From JACCYJ01 sp038198775 (GTDB lineage Bacteria; Actinomycetota; Actinomycetes; Propionibacteriales; Nocardioidaceae): a stretch of 64,000 nucleotides of DNA. The stretch spans positions 124,001 through 188,000 of the forward strand of contig JBBPZV010000044.1 in assembly GCA_038198775.1 (NCBI GenBank), in the 5' to 3' direction. Position numbers and translations under genes: made by a program. Shown one piece after another: positions 54,987 through 62,623 of this stretch (position 1 is the first letter of the stretch; the number at the start of each line of letters is the position of its first letter). The notes beneath the pieces are model-generated. The model had not been told where the DNA came from. It saw nothing but the letters and a program-made list of their open reading frames with translations, and made no database searches.

Positions 54987-56690
54987 TCAGCTTCGGCGTC
55001 GGGTGGTTGCCCGGCGGTGTGAGGGCTTGTCCACCGGCTCGCCGGCCGCGATCAGTTCCGCACGGCGCCCGGCGGCGAAGTCGCCGAGTGCCCGGGCCAG
55101 CTCCGCCCCCGACGGCGACGCCGCTACGACGTCGACGCGCAGCCCGTGCTCCTGGACGGTCTTGGCGGTGGCCGGCCCGATGCAGGCGATGACCGTCGCC
55201 GCGTGCGGCTTGCCGGCGATGCCGACGAGGTTGCGCACCGTCGAGGACGACGTGAAGACGACGGCATCGAAGCGGCCGGTCTTGATCGCCTCGCGTACCG
55301 GCGCGGGCGGGGGCGCCGCCCGCACGGTGCGGTAGGCGGTCACGTCGTCCACCGCCCAGCCGAGCTCGACCAGGCCCGCGACCAGCGTCTCGGTGGCGAT
55401 GTCGGCCCGCGGCAAGAACACCCGGTCGATGGGGTCGAGAACCTCGTCGAAGGGTGGCCACTCCTCCAGCAACCCGCGCGCCGACTGCTCGCCGCTGGGC
55501 ACCAGGTCGGGACGGATCCCCCACCCGGTCAGCAGCTCGGCGGTCTTGTCACCCACAGCGGCCACCTTGAGCCCGGAGAAGGCCCTGGCGTCGAGACCGT
55601 ACTCGTCGAACTTCTCCCGCACTGCCTTGACGGCGTTCACTGAGGTGAACGCGACCCATTCGTAGCGGCCCTCGACCAGGCCGCGGATCGCCTTGTCCAT
55701 CTGTTGGGGGTTGCGGGGTGGTTCCACCGAGATCGTCGGAACCTCCTCGGGAACCGCCCCGAAACCCCGCAGCTCCTGGCACAGCTGCGTCGACTGCTCC
55801 TTTGTGCGAGGCACCAGGACCCGCCAGCCGAACAACGGCTTGGTCTCGAACCACGAGAGGGACTCCCGCAGCCCGACGACCTCCCCGACGACCGTGACGA
55901 CACTGGCACCGCGCTGGACGTGGGGGGCGATGTCCTCACCCACCCGACCCAGGGTGGACACCACCGTCTGCTGCTCGGTGGTGGTTCCGACCAGCGTGGT
56001 CGCCACCGGGGTGTCGTCGCGGCGCCCCGCGGCCACCAGCCTCGCCGCCACGTCGCCGACCCGCGCTGCCGCCGACATCACCACCAGTGTCTGGTCCCCG
56101 GCGTACGCTCCCCAGTCGACCCGGCCGTCGGCCACTCGGACCACCGCCACCTCGCGGCGTCCGCGGGTGGTCAGCGGCACCCCCGCGTACGCGGGTACCG
56201 CGGTGGCCGCGAGGACCCCGGGAACCACCTCGAAGTCGACCCCGGCCTTGCGGCAGGCCAGTGCCTCCTCCGGCCCCGTGGAGTAGGTGAACGGGTCGCC
56301 GCTGAGCAGCCGCACCACCCGGGCACCACCGCGGGCGTGCTTCACGACCAACCTCGCGCGAGCAGCCGCGGTCAGCGTGGTGCCACCGTCACCGGTGGCG
56401 ACGTCGAGCACCTCGATCAGGGGAAGCGTCTTCCCCTCCGGGCCGAGCCGGACCTGTCGGACCAGCTCACCGTGGGCCTCCGGCTGGTCGGTCAGCACCA
56501 GGTCGGCGCCGCGGATGACCTCGACGGCGCGGACGGTCAGCAGCGCCGGGTCACCTGGGCCGGCCCCGACGAAGCTGACGAAACCGGCCGTCCCAGCGGT
56601 CGCCGGGTGGGTAGCGGCGGGCAACGGACTCGCTGCGGAGCTGGTCACTGCTCGTCTCTTCCTGGTCTGCGGTAGGGGTTCGCTGCTCAT
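54987..56690 (-). CDS. hemD: Fused uroporphyrinogen-III C-methyltransferase / uroporphyrinogen-III synthase
   Basis: A 567-residue two-domain protein. Residues about 36-285 are a CobA/SUMT-type methyltransferase (FVGAGPGDPALLTVRA with GAGPGDP at 42-48, GGARVVRLLSGDPFTYSTGPEEA, PAYAGVPLTTR). Residues about 290-540 are HemD (WRVLVPRTKEQ, VAFTSVNAVKAVREKF, FTSSSTVRNLV). The fusion sits at the branch between heme and siroheme/cobalamin. A short basic tail follows. ATG overlaps the hemC stop by four bases. Confidence 0.93.
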   Translation of the reverse strand: MSSEPLPQTRKRRAVTSSAASPLPAATHPATAGTAGFVSFVGAGPGDPALLTVRAVEVIRGADLVLTDQPEAHGELVRQVRLGPEGKTLPLIEVLDVATGDGGTTLTAAARARLVVKHARGGARVVRLLSGDPFTYSTGPEEALACRKAGVDFEVVPGVLAATAVPAYAGVPLTTRGRREVAVVRVADGRVDWGAYAGDQTLVVMSAAARVGDVAARLVAAGRRDDTPVATTLVGTTTEQQTVVSTLGRVGEDIAPHVQRGASVVTVVGEVVGLRESLSWFETKPLFGWRVLVPRTKEQSTQLCQELRGFGAVPEEVPTISVEPPRNPQQMDKAIRGLVEGRYEWVAFTSVNAVKAVREKFDEYGLDARAFSGLKVAAVGDKTAELLTGWGIRPDLVPSGEQSARGLLEEWPPFDEVLDPIDRVFLPRADIATETLVAGLVELGWAVDDVTAYRTVRAAPPPAPVREAIKTGRFDAVVFTSSSTVRNLVGIAGKPHAATVIACIGPATAKTVQEHGLRVDVVAASPSGAELARALGDFAAGRRAELIAAGEPVDKPSHRRATTRRRS

Positions 56691-57619
56691 GTGACCAGCT
56701 CCCTGACGAGCTGATCGGCGCCGTCAGCCAGCATCTCGGCGGCCAGCCTGCGGCCCAGGCGGACGGGGTCGTCGGGGGAGCCGGTCGCGGACGAGCGGAT
56801 CAACGGCCTGCCGGCAGGATGCGCGACGACCGCGCGCAGCCACAACTCGTCGCCCAGCTCACCCGAGGCGATCTCCGCGAGCGCGCCGACGGGTGCGCTG
56901 CAACCCGCCTCTAGTGCGTTCAGCAGGGCACGCTCGGCGGTCACCGCGGTACGGGTGGGCCGGTCGTCCAGGGTGTCGCGAAGCAGGGCCGCCACCTCGA
57001 GGTCGTCGCAACGGCACTCGCACGCCACGGCACCCTGCCCCGGCGCCGGCATCAGCTGCAGCGGGTCGATGACCTCCGTGACCTCGGCGAGCCTGCCCAG
57101 GCGGACCACCCCGGCTCGGGCCAGCACCACGGCATCGAGCTTTCCGGCGCCCACCATGTCGATGCGGGTGTCCACGTTGCCGCGCACGGGTCTCACCTCG
57201 AGGCCGAGCCCGAGGGCGTTCAGCTGCGCCGCCCGCCGCGGCGAGCCGGTCCCGACCGAGGAACCGGCCGGCAGCTCCACCAGCCGTAGCCCGTCCCGGG
57301 CGACCAGGGCATCGCGCGGGTCCTCCCGGGCGAGGACGGCGGCCAAGTCGACCCCGGGGCACGGATCGGTCGGCAGGTCCTTCAGCGAGTGGACGGCGAC
57401 GTCGACGGCGCCGTCCACCAGGGCCTCCCGCAGCGTTGACACGAACACCCCGCGGCCACCGATGTCGGTCAGGGGCGCCCGGCTGCGATCACCTTGCGTG
57501 ACCACTGGCACCAGCTCCGTGCGCAGCGCGGTCACAGTCGTGAGGCGGTCGGCCACCAGGCGCGCCTGCACCCCCGCCAGCGCGCTGGCGCGGGTTCCGA
57601 TCCGTAGCACCGAGGACAT
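56687..57619 (-). CDS. hemC: Porphobilinogen deaminase (hydroxymethylbilane synthase)
   Basis: A 310-residue enzyme with IGTRASALAGVQARLVAD, the catalytic Asp in HSLKDLPT (D81), RRAAQLNALGLGLEVRPVRGNVDTR, and the dipyrromethane-cofactor cysteine C240 in EAGCSAPVGA. Polymerises four porphobilinogens. ATG shares one base with the hemA stop. Confidence 0.97.
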   Translation of the reverse strand: MSSVLRIGTRASALAGVQARLVADRLTTVTALRTELVPVVTQGDRSRAPLTDIGGRGVFVSTLREALVDGAVDVAVHSLKDLPTDPCPGVDLAAVLAREDPRDALVARDGLRLVELPAGSSVGTGSPRRAAQLNALGLGLEVRPVRGNVDTRIDMVGAGKLDAVVLARAGVVRLGRLAEVTEVIDPLQLMPAPGQGAVACECRCDDLEVAALLRDTLDDRPTRTAVTAERALLNALEAGCSAPVGALAEIASGELGDELWLRAVVAHPAGRPLIRSSATGSPDDPVRLGRRLAAEMLADGADQLVRELVT

Positions 57620-58929
57620 CAGCGCTCCTCCGAGGCGGCGACCTGGACCTGGCTCAGCGCGGCGACCGACGCCGGGTCGAGAGAGAACAGGTCGGACAGC
57701 GCGTCGGCGTAGGACAAGGCGCCCGGGGCGTCGGCCAGCTGCTTGATCCGCACCGTCGGTGTGTGCAGCAGCTTGTCGGCCACCCGGCGGACCGTCGAGG
57801 CCAGCTCGGCGCGCGTCCGCGGGTCCAGGTCCGGCAACCGGGCAGCCAGCCGTGCCAGCTCGGCGTCGACCACGGCGGAGGCCATCGAGCGCAGGGCGAC
57901 CACTGTCGGTGTGACCGCGGCCGCCGAGCGCGCCGCGGTGAAGCTCGCCACCTCTGCGTCGACGATCGCGCGGGCAGCCGAGAGGTCAGCTCCGTTGCCC
58001 GAGGTGGCCTTCGCCCCCAGGGAGCCGAGGTCGATCAGCCGGACGCCCGCCAGCGTGGACACGTTGGGCTCGACGTCCCTCGGAACCGCGAGGTCGACGA
58101 CCGTGAACGGCCGGTTTCGGCGGCGGTGGGCAACGGCGTGCTGCACCGCAAGTCGCGAGACGACGACTCCCCCGGCGCCGGTGCAGGACACGACAAGGTC
58201 CGCCTCGGCCAACGCCTCGGACAGCTGCGCCCACGGCCGGGTCGAACCGGCGCAGTCCGCGGCGAGACGCCCGCCGCGCTCGGCGGTGCGGTTGACGACG
58301 GTGACGTTCGCGACGCCTCGACCGCGCAGGTCTGCGGCCGCCAGCCTCCCCACGTCCCCGGCTCCGATGACCACCGCCGCCACGTCGGCGAACGTTCCGA
58401 GCGCTGCCTCGGCTTGCTCCAGGGCGGCGCTGACCACGGAGGGGGCCAGCTTGTCGATGCCCGACTCGGCGCGGGCCCGCCTTCCGACACGCAGCGCCTG
58501 CTGGAACAGCTGGTTCAGAGTCGGGCCCACGCTGCCGTCCTGCTGGGCCCGCTGCAACGCCTGGCGCACCTGGGAGAGCACCTGCCGCTCACCCACCACC
58601 ATGGAGTCGAGCCCCGCCGCGACGGCGAAGATGTGGGCGACCGCCGCCTCGTCATAGCGGACGAACAGGTGCGGGACCACCTCGTCGCGCCGGGCACCGG
58701 CCAGCTCGCCCAGCAGCCGGGAGACGTCGTCGACACTGGCATGGAAGCGGTCCGCGACGACGTAGACCTCGACCCGGTTGCACGTCGAGACGACGACGGC
58801 CTCGCTGACGTGCGGGGTGTCGAGAACTGCGGCCAGCGTCTTGTGCACACCGTCAGCGTCGAGCGCCACCCGCTCCAGAACCGGGATCGGAGCGCTTCGG
58901 TGCGAGATCCCGACCACCAGGACGCTCAC
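57619..58929 (-). CDS. hemA: Glutamyl-tRNA reductase
   Basis: A 436-residue enzyme. VVGISHRSAPIPVLERVAL is the start signature, catalytic C50 is in STCNRVEVY, GERQVLSQVRQAL follows and the NADPH domain has VVIGAGDVGRLAAADLRGRG. First committed step of the C5 heme pathway, using Glu-tRNA. GTG overlaps the rex stop by four bases, the rex-hemA arrangement known in Streptomyces. Confidence 0.97.
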   Translation of the reverse strand: MSVLVVGISHRSAPIPVLERVALDADGVHKTLAAVLDTPHVSEAVVVSTCNRVEVYVVADRFHASVDDVSRLLGELAGARRDEVVPHLFVRYDEAAVAHIFAVAAGLDSMVVGERQVLSQVRQALQRAQQDGSVGPTLNQLFQQALRVGRRARAESGIDKLAPSVVSAALEQAEAALGTFADVAAVVIGAGDVGRLAAADLRGRGVANVTVVNRTAERGGRLAADCAGSTRPWAQLSEALAEADLVVSCTGAGGVVVSRLAVQHAVAHRRRNRPFTVVDLAVPRDVEPNVSTLAGVRLIDLGSLGAKATSGNGADLSAARAIVDAEVASFTAARSAAAVTPTVVALRSMASAVVDAELARLAARLPDLDPRTRAELASTVRRVADKLLHTPTVRIKQLADAPGALSYADALSDLFSLDPASVAALSQVQVAASEER

Positions 58930-59639
58930 GCCGACTCCCCCACGTCGGTGGCGAGGTGGGCCAGCTTGCGCTGCTCGTGATAGGCGAGGATCTGCAGCTC
59001 GATCGACAGGTCGACCTTGCGGACGTCCACGCCGTCCGGGACCGTGATCACAGCGGGGGCGAAGTTCAGGATGCTGGTCACCCCGGCCGTCACCAGCCTG
59101 TCGGCGACGTCCTGTGCGGCGCCCGCCGGAGTCGTGATCACCCCGATCGCGACCTGGTGCTGCTCGACGAGCGCCTCGAGCTCGGCCAGGGGACGAATCC
59201 GCAGCTGCTCCAGCGCCTCACCGACCCGCCCCGGGTCGGCGTCGACGAGCGCGACGATCCGAAAGCCCCGGGAACGAAAGCCTGCATACTTCGCCAGCGC
59301 CTGGCCCAGGTTGCCCACGCCCACGATCACCACCGGCCAGTCCTGGCTGAGCCCGATCTGGCGGGCGATCTCATAGCGCAGGTACGCGACGTCGTACCCG
59401 ACGCCGCGGGTGCCGTACGAACCTAGATAGGAGAGGTCTTTGCGCAGCTTGGCCGAGTTCACCCCGGCGGCACGTGCCAGCTCGTCCGACGACGCCGTCA
59501 CGGTGCCGCGATCGCACAACGACGTCAGCGAGCGCAGGTACACCGGGAGCCTGGCGATGGTCGCATCGGGGATGCCGCGAGCCGCGTCCGGGACCGGCTC
59601 GGCGGGCTCGCGGGGGCGAGTTCTGCTCACGGTTCTCAT
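58926..59639 (-). CDS. rex: Redox-sensing transcriptional repressor Rex
   Basis: A 237-residue Rex. Winged helix at about 30-85 (ASSDELARAAGVNSAKLRKDLSYLGSYGTRGVGYDV), NAD(H)-binding Rossmann motif VVIVGVGNLGQALAKYAGF (GVGNLG at 107-112), and a C-terminal domain-swap helix. It leaves DNA when NADH/NAD+ rises. The ATG at 59639 has no ribosome-binding site and directly abuts a -10-like TAGAGT; if that box is real, the message may begin near an in-frame GTG at 59630. Confidence 0.96.
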   Translation of the reverse strand: MRTVSRTRPREPAEPVPDAARGIPDATIARLPVYLRSLTSLCDRGTVTASSDELARAAGVNSAKLRKDLSYLGSYGTRGVGYDVAYLRYEIARQIGLSQDWPVVIVGVGNLGQALAKYAGFRSRGFRIVALVDADPGRVGEALEQLRIRPLAELEALVEQHQVAIGVITTPAGAAQDVADRLVTAGVTSILNFAPAVITVPDGVDVRKVDLSIELQILAYHEQRKLAHLATDVGESA

Positions 59640-59668
59640 ACTCTAAGAGCTTGTGAACGCGGGAACAA
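59640..59668 (-). promoter_or_regulatory. rex promoter with Rex operator
   Basis: TTGTGAA-CGCG-GGAACAA at 59651-59668 has one perfect Rex half-site and a weaker second arm (four of seven). On the minus strand it covers TTGTTC (59668-59663, -35-like) and the 17-base spacer to TAGAGT (59645-59640, -10-like), ideal for autorepression as known for Streptomyces rex-hemACD. Confidence 0.6.
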
Positions 59669-59695
59669 ATCCCAGCGGCCGGCAGAGCGGGCGGG

Positions 59696-59953
59696 CTACC
59701 GGGGCACCGGATCGCTCAGCGCCGCCAGCAGCCGGCCGGGATCGACCCGCCAGAAGTCGTGCTGGCGCCCGTCGACGAACGTCACCGGGATCGAGTCAGC
59801 CATCCGCTGCGCCAGGTCGGCGTCGGCGCTGATGTCGACCTCGGACCAGCTCGCTCCGACCGACCCGCACACCGTCGCCACGACGCGCCTGGCCTCGTCA
59901 CACAGGTGGCACCCGGGCCTGCCGTACAGCACGACCCGGGCAGTCGGGCTCAC
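59696..59953 (-). CDS. Glutaredoxin-like (DUF836) thiol protein
   Basis: An 85-residue thioredoxin-fold protein with CxxC at C15-C18 in LYGRPGCHLCDEARR and cis-Pro in SIPVTFVDG. Short glutaredoxin-like family common next to heme genes in actinobacteria. GTG at 59953 overlaps the bS22 stop (GTGA), so the two are translationally coupled. Reduction partner unknown. Confidence 0.88.
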   Translation of the reverse strand: MSPTARVVLYGRPGCHLCDEARRVVATVCGSVGASWSEVDISADADLAQRMADSIPVTFVDGRQHDFWRVDPGRLLAALSDPVPR

Positions 59954-60051
59954 TTGCCCTGCCGACGCCGCTGCACTCGGGTCTTCTTCAGCAGCTTGCG
60001 GTGCTTCTTCTTGGCCATCCGCTTGCGGCGCTTCTTGATGACGGAGCCCAT
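59950..60051 (-). CDS. Ribosomal protein bS22 (AURKAIP1/COX24 domain), 33 residues
   Basis: A 33-residue, extremely basic peptide beginning MGSVIKKRRKRMAKKKHRK and ending RVQRRRQGK, matching the actinobacterial small-subunit protein bS22 seen in mycobacterial ribosomes. GGGAG precedes the ATG by a few bases. Its TGA overlaps the glutaredoxin GTG. Confidence 0.93.
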   Translation of the reverse strand: MGSVIKKRRKRMAKKKHRKLLKKTRVQRRRQGK

Positions 60052-60074
60052 GTTCTCCCTTCACTGTTCGGCGA

Positions 60075-60100
60075 TCACTGGGTCTGTTCACTGGGTCTGT
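60075..60100. repeat. 13-bp perfect tandem duplication in the bS22 promoter region
   Basis: TCACTGGGTCTGT occurs twice head to tail (60075-60087, 60088-60100). On the minus strand a consensus TTGACA (60103-60098) overlaps the upstream copy and faces bS22. The element lies 24-49 bases before the bS22 ATG. No clear -10 could be assigned. Confidence 0.75.
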
Positions 60101-60151
60101 CAAGGGCGGGCGCGACCGGAAGCCCACACCCTACCCAGCCGACCGGGCCAC

Positions 60152-60171
60152 GCCGGCTGGGCTCAGCCGGC
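60152..60171 (-). terminator. Hairpin over the HTH gene stop codon
   Basis: GCCGGCTG-GGCT-CAGCCGGC is a perfect 8-bp stem with a 4-base loop spanning the stop codon of the HTH gene. It could end that transcript before bS22, although no T-run follows. Confidence 0.45.
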
Positions 60172-60381
60172 TTGGAAGAACGACCGGCGCAGGTACTCCT
60201 GCACCGCGTCGTCGGGAACCCGAAACGATCGACCGACACGCACCGCCTCCAGCTCGCCGGCGTGCACGAGCCGGTAGACGGTCATCTTGGACACCCGCAT
60301 CCGGGCCGCCACCTCGGCCACCGTGAGAAAGCGCAGGTCCGGATCCTCCGGCCTGGACGCACCGAGCTCGGATGGGACCAT
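60163..60381 (-). CDS. BldC/excisionase-type helix-turn-helix DNA-binding protein
   Basis: A 72-residue protein with a MerR-like winged HTH: FLTVAEVAARMRVSKMTVYRLVHAGELEAVRVGRSFRVPDDAVQEYLRR. Stand-alone proteins of this type include BldC and the actinobacterial protein encoded beside bS22. Not an excisionase in function here: no integrase or phage gene is near. ATG at 60381 is taken; an in-frame GTG at 60393 is possible and neither has a strong ribosome-binding site. Confidence 0.88.
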   Translation of the reverse strand: MVPSELGASRPEDPDLRFLTVAEVAARMRVSKMTVYRLVHAGELEAVRVGRSFRVPDDAVQEYLRRSFFQAG

Positions 60382-60505
60382 TGCGCACCGCACTCTCTCT
60401 CACGACGCGCTCTGCGGCTTCCCCACCGCAAGACCTGGCGCACGTGCGTACCGAGAGGGTAGTGCCTGATGAGGTCGGCGGGGAACAAGAGGCGAAAACT
60501 GCTCG

Positions 60506-60718
60506 TCAGGGCAGCGGAGCGAGTCCGTGCTCGGGGAACACCGCCGTCCGGGTCGCCAGCACCGCGGCGTCGACGGCATTCCCCGGATCGAAACCGGTCG
60601 CCCACGCCCGGTGCGCCGGGTCGCCGCCGTCTCCCATCACGACAGGAGCGGTTCTGCCGGTGCGCCGGAGGGCGTACTCCCGCCAGGGTTGCGGAACACG
60701 GGTACCAGGCGTCAGCGG
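60506..60718 (-). pseudogene. Out-of-frame C-terminal end of AcuC
   Basis: In the frame shifted by one from acuC, the 70 codons after the acuC stop read PLTPGTRVPQPWREYALRR, then PVVMGDGGDPAHRAW, ATRTAVFPEHGLAPLP. This is the usual C-terminus of AcuC proteins. It has no start of its own. The break is at the GGCCGGCC run near 60715-60724; see acuC. Confidence 0.75.
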
Positions 60719-61680
60719 CCGGCCAGGATCGCCAGCAGATGTGTCCAGGCCAGTGGAACGACGTCGACGACCGCGTAGCCACCACCACCGGTGGCCACCC
60801 AGCGACCGTCGCACACCTCGTGCGCCAGGTCGTGCAGCGCGACATAGGACGCCCGCTGCCCCTCGATGCTGAGCGCCAGGTGGGCAAGCGGGTCGAGCCG
60901 GTGGGTGTCGCAGCCTGACTGGGTCACCAGGATGTCCGGAGCGAACTCGCGCACCAGTGGTGGCACCACCGCGAAGAACCCCCGCAACCAGCCGGCGTCG
61001 GCGGTGCCGGCCGGAAGCGCCAGGTTGGCCGCGCTTCCCGGCGCCTGCCGCCCGCCGGTCTCCGCCGCCGTTCCGGTGCCCGGGAACAGCGTCCGAGGTG
61101 ACTCGTGCACGCTGATTGTGAGCACCCGGGGCTCGTCCCAGAACGCGTGCTGCACGCCGTCCCCGTGGTGGACGTCGACGTCGACGTACGCCACCCGCTG
61201 GGCTCCGTGGTCGAGCAGCCAGCGGATCGCGACGGCGACGTCGTTGTACACGCAGAAGCCGCTCGCCGCCGCCGGCATGGCGTGATGCAGTCCTCCACAC
61301 GGACTGGCGCAGTGGGAGAGCTCGCCGCTCCAGACGCTCGCTGCTGCTCGAACCGTGGCGCCCACCACGCGGGCGGACGCCTCGTGCATCCCCGCGAAGG
61401 TCGGGTTGTCTGGCGTGCCGAGACCGTGGTGCAGGTCCCGGTCGCCGGGGCCCGCAACCGCCCGCACCGCCGCGACGTACGCTCGCTCATGGAACGTGGT
61501 CAGCAGCTCGTCGTCCGCGACGGCGCTGCGAAGTGGGACCAGCCCGCCGTCTGCGACCACTCCCAGCTCGCGCGCCAGCCGCATCGTCAGCTCGACCCGC
61601 AACGGGGACAGCGGATGGGAGCGGCCGAAGTCGTACCGGGTCAGCTCCGCGTCGAAGACCACGCCTGCCCGGCACGGCAT
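60712..61680 (-). CDS. acuC: AcuC-like histone deacetylase-family protein, frameshifted near the end
   Basis: A 322-residue arginase/deacetylase-fold protein. H132-H133 (GLHHAMP), metal ligands D169 and H171 in YVDVDVHHGDG, a further Asp in SGCDTHRLDPLAHL and the catalytic Tyr in TGGGGYAVVD are all present. AcuC deacetylates acetyl-CoA synthetase in Bacillus. The frame stops at 60712 after LLAILAGR; the expected C-terminal 70 residues continue in another frame. Either a real truncation or a sequence error. ATG start, three bases after the proline dehydrogenase stop. Confidence 0.85.
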   Translation of the reverse strand: MPCRAGVVFDAELTRYDFGRSHPLSPLRVELTMRLARELGVVADGGLVPLRSAVADDELLTTFHERAYVAAVRAVAGPGDRDLHHGLGTPDNPTFAGMHEASARVVGATVRAAASVWSGELSHCASPCGGLHHAMPAAASGFCVYNDVAVAIRWLLDHGAQRVAYVDVDVHHGDGVQHAFWDEPRVLTISVHESPRTLFPGTGTAAETGGRQAPGSAANLALPAGTADAGWLRGFFAVVPPLVREFAPDILVTQSGCDTHRLDPLAHLALSIEGQRASYVALHDLAHEVCDGRWVATGGGGYAVVDVVPLAWTHLLAILAGR

Positions 61681-61683
61681 CGG

Positions 61684-62613
61684 CTAGGACTTGCTCAGCA
61701 GGGAACGGGCGAAGAAGCCGAGGTTGGCTGGGCGCTCGGCGAGCCGCCGCATCAGGTACCCGTACCACTGCCGCCCGTAGGGCAGGTAGACGCGCACGGT
61801 GTGCCCGCGGGCCGCCAACCGTCGTTGCTCGTCGGGCCGGATGCCGTAGAGCATCTGGAACTCGAAGTCTCCCGGCCCGCGGCCCGAGCGCGCGGCCAAC
61901 GAGGTCGCGATCGAGACCAGCCGGGGGTCGTGCGTGGCCACCATCGGGTAGCCGTCGCCGGACATCAGCACCTTGAGGCATCGCACGTACGACAGGTCCA
62001 CGTCGCGCTTGTCCTGGTAGGCGACCTCGGCCGGCGCGTCATAAGCGCCCTTGCACAGCCGGACCCGGGATCGCGCGCCGGCCAGCTCCCGGCAGTCGGA
62101 CTCGCTGCGGTGCAGGTAGGCCTGCAGCACCGCGCCGGTGTCGGGGAAGCCCTCACGCAGCTGGTTCAGGATCGTGAGGGTGGAGTCGGTGGTGGTGTGG
62201 TCCTCCATGTCCAACGTGACGGTCGTGCCGGCCGCTTCGGCCGCGGCGCAGATGCGGCCGGCGTTGTCGAGCGCGACCTGCGCTCCGATGCCCGGCAGCG
62301 CCTGGCCCACGGCGGACAGCTTGACCGAGATCTCCGCGGCGGGCGTGAGGCTCGCTCGGGCGAGTTCGGAGAGCACTCCGACATAGGCCGCCACGGCGGC
62401 GTCGGCCTGGGCTTGGTCCAGCGTGTCCTCACCGAGGTAGTCCAATGAGACCGCCAGGCCGCGCCCGACCAGCGCGGCACTCGCCTCCACCGCGGCATCC
62501 ACGCCTTCCCCCGGCACGAATCGCTCGACCACGGCCCGCGTCACGGGCAGCGTCGTCACCAGCTGCTTGATCCGCTCGCTGCGCGAGAGCCCGAGCAGCG
62601 TGCGGCGCAACAC
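61684..62613 (-). CDS. Proline dehydrogenase (monofunctional)
   Basis: A 309-residue FAD-dependent ProDH barrel with ISVKLSAVG, VTLDMEDHTTTDSTL, RVRLCKGAYDAPAEVAYQ, YPMVATHDPRL and YLMRRLAERPANLGF, the family signature. Oxidises proline to pyrroline-5-carboxylate and reduces quinone. No P5C dehydrogenase is in the window. GTG at 62613 sits ten bases after the permease stop. Confidence 0.94.
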   Translation of the reverse strand: MLRRTLLGLSRSERIKQLVTTLPVTRAVVERFVPGEGVDAAVEASAALVGRGLAVSLDYLGEDTLDQAQADAAVAAYVGVLSELARASLTPAAEISVKLSAVGQALPGIGAQVALDNAGRICAAAEAAGTTVTLDMEDHTTTDSTLTILNQLREGFPDTGAVLQAYLHRSESDCRELAGARSRVRLCKGAYDAPAEVAYQDKRDVDLSYVRCLKVLMSGDGYPMVATHDPRLVSIATSLAARSGRGPGDFEFQMLYGIRPDEQRRLAARGHTVRVYLPYGRQWYGYLMRRLAERPANLGFFARSLLSKS

Positions 62614-62623
62614 GGGCGGCAGC

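Noticed and set aside
60163..60381. Excisionase of an integrated element
   Set aside because: The HTH type is shared with excisionases, but there is no integrase, attachment repeat or phage gene, and the bS22 neighbourhood is the conserved chromosomal setting.
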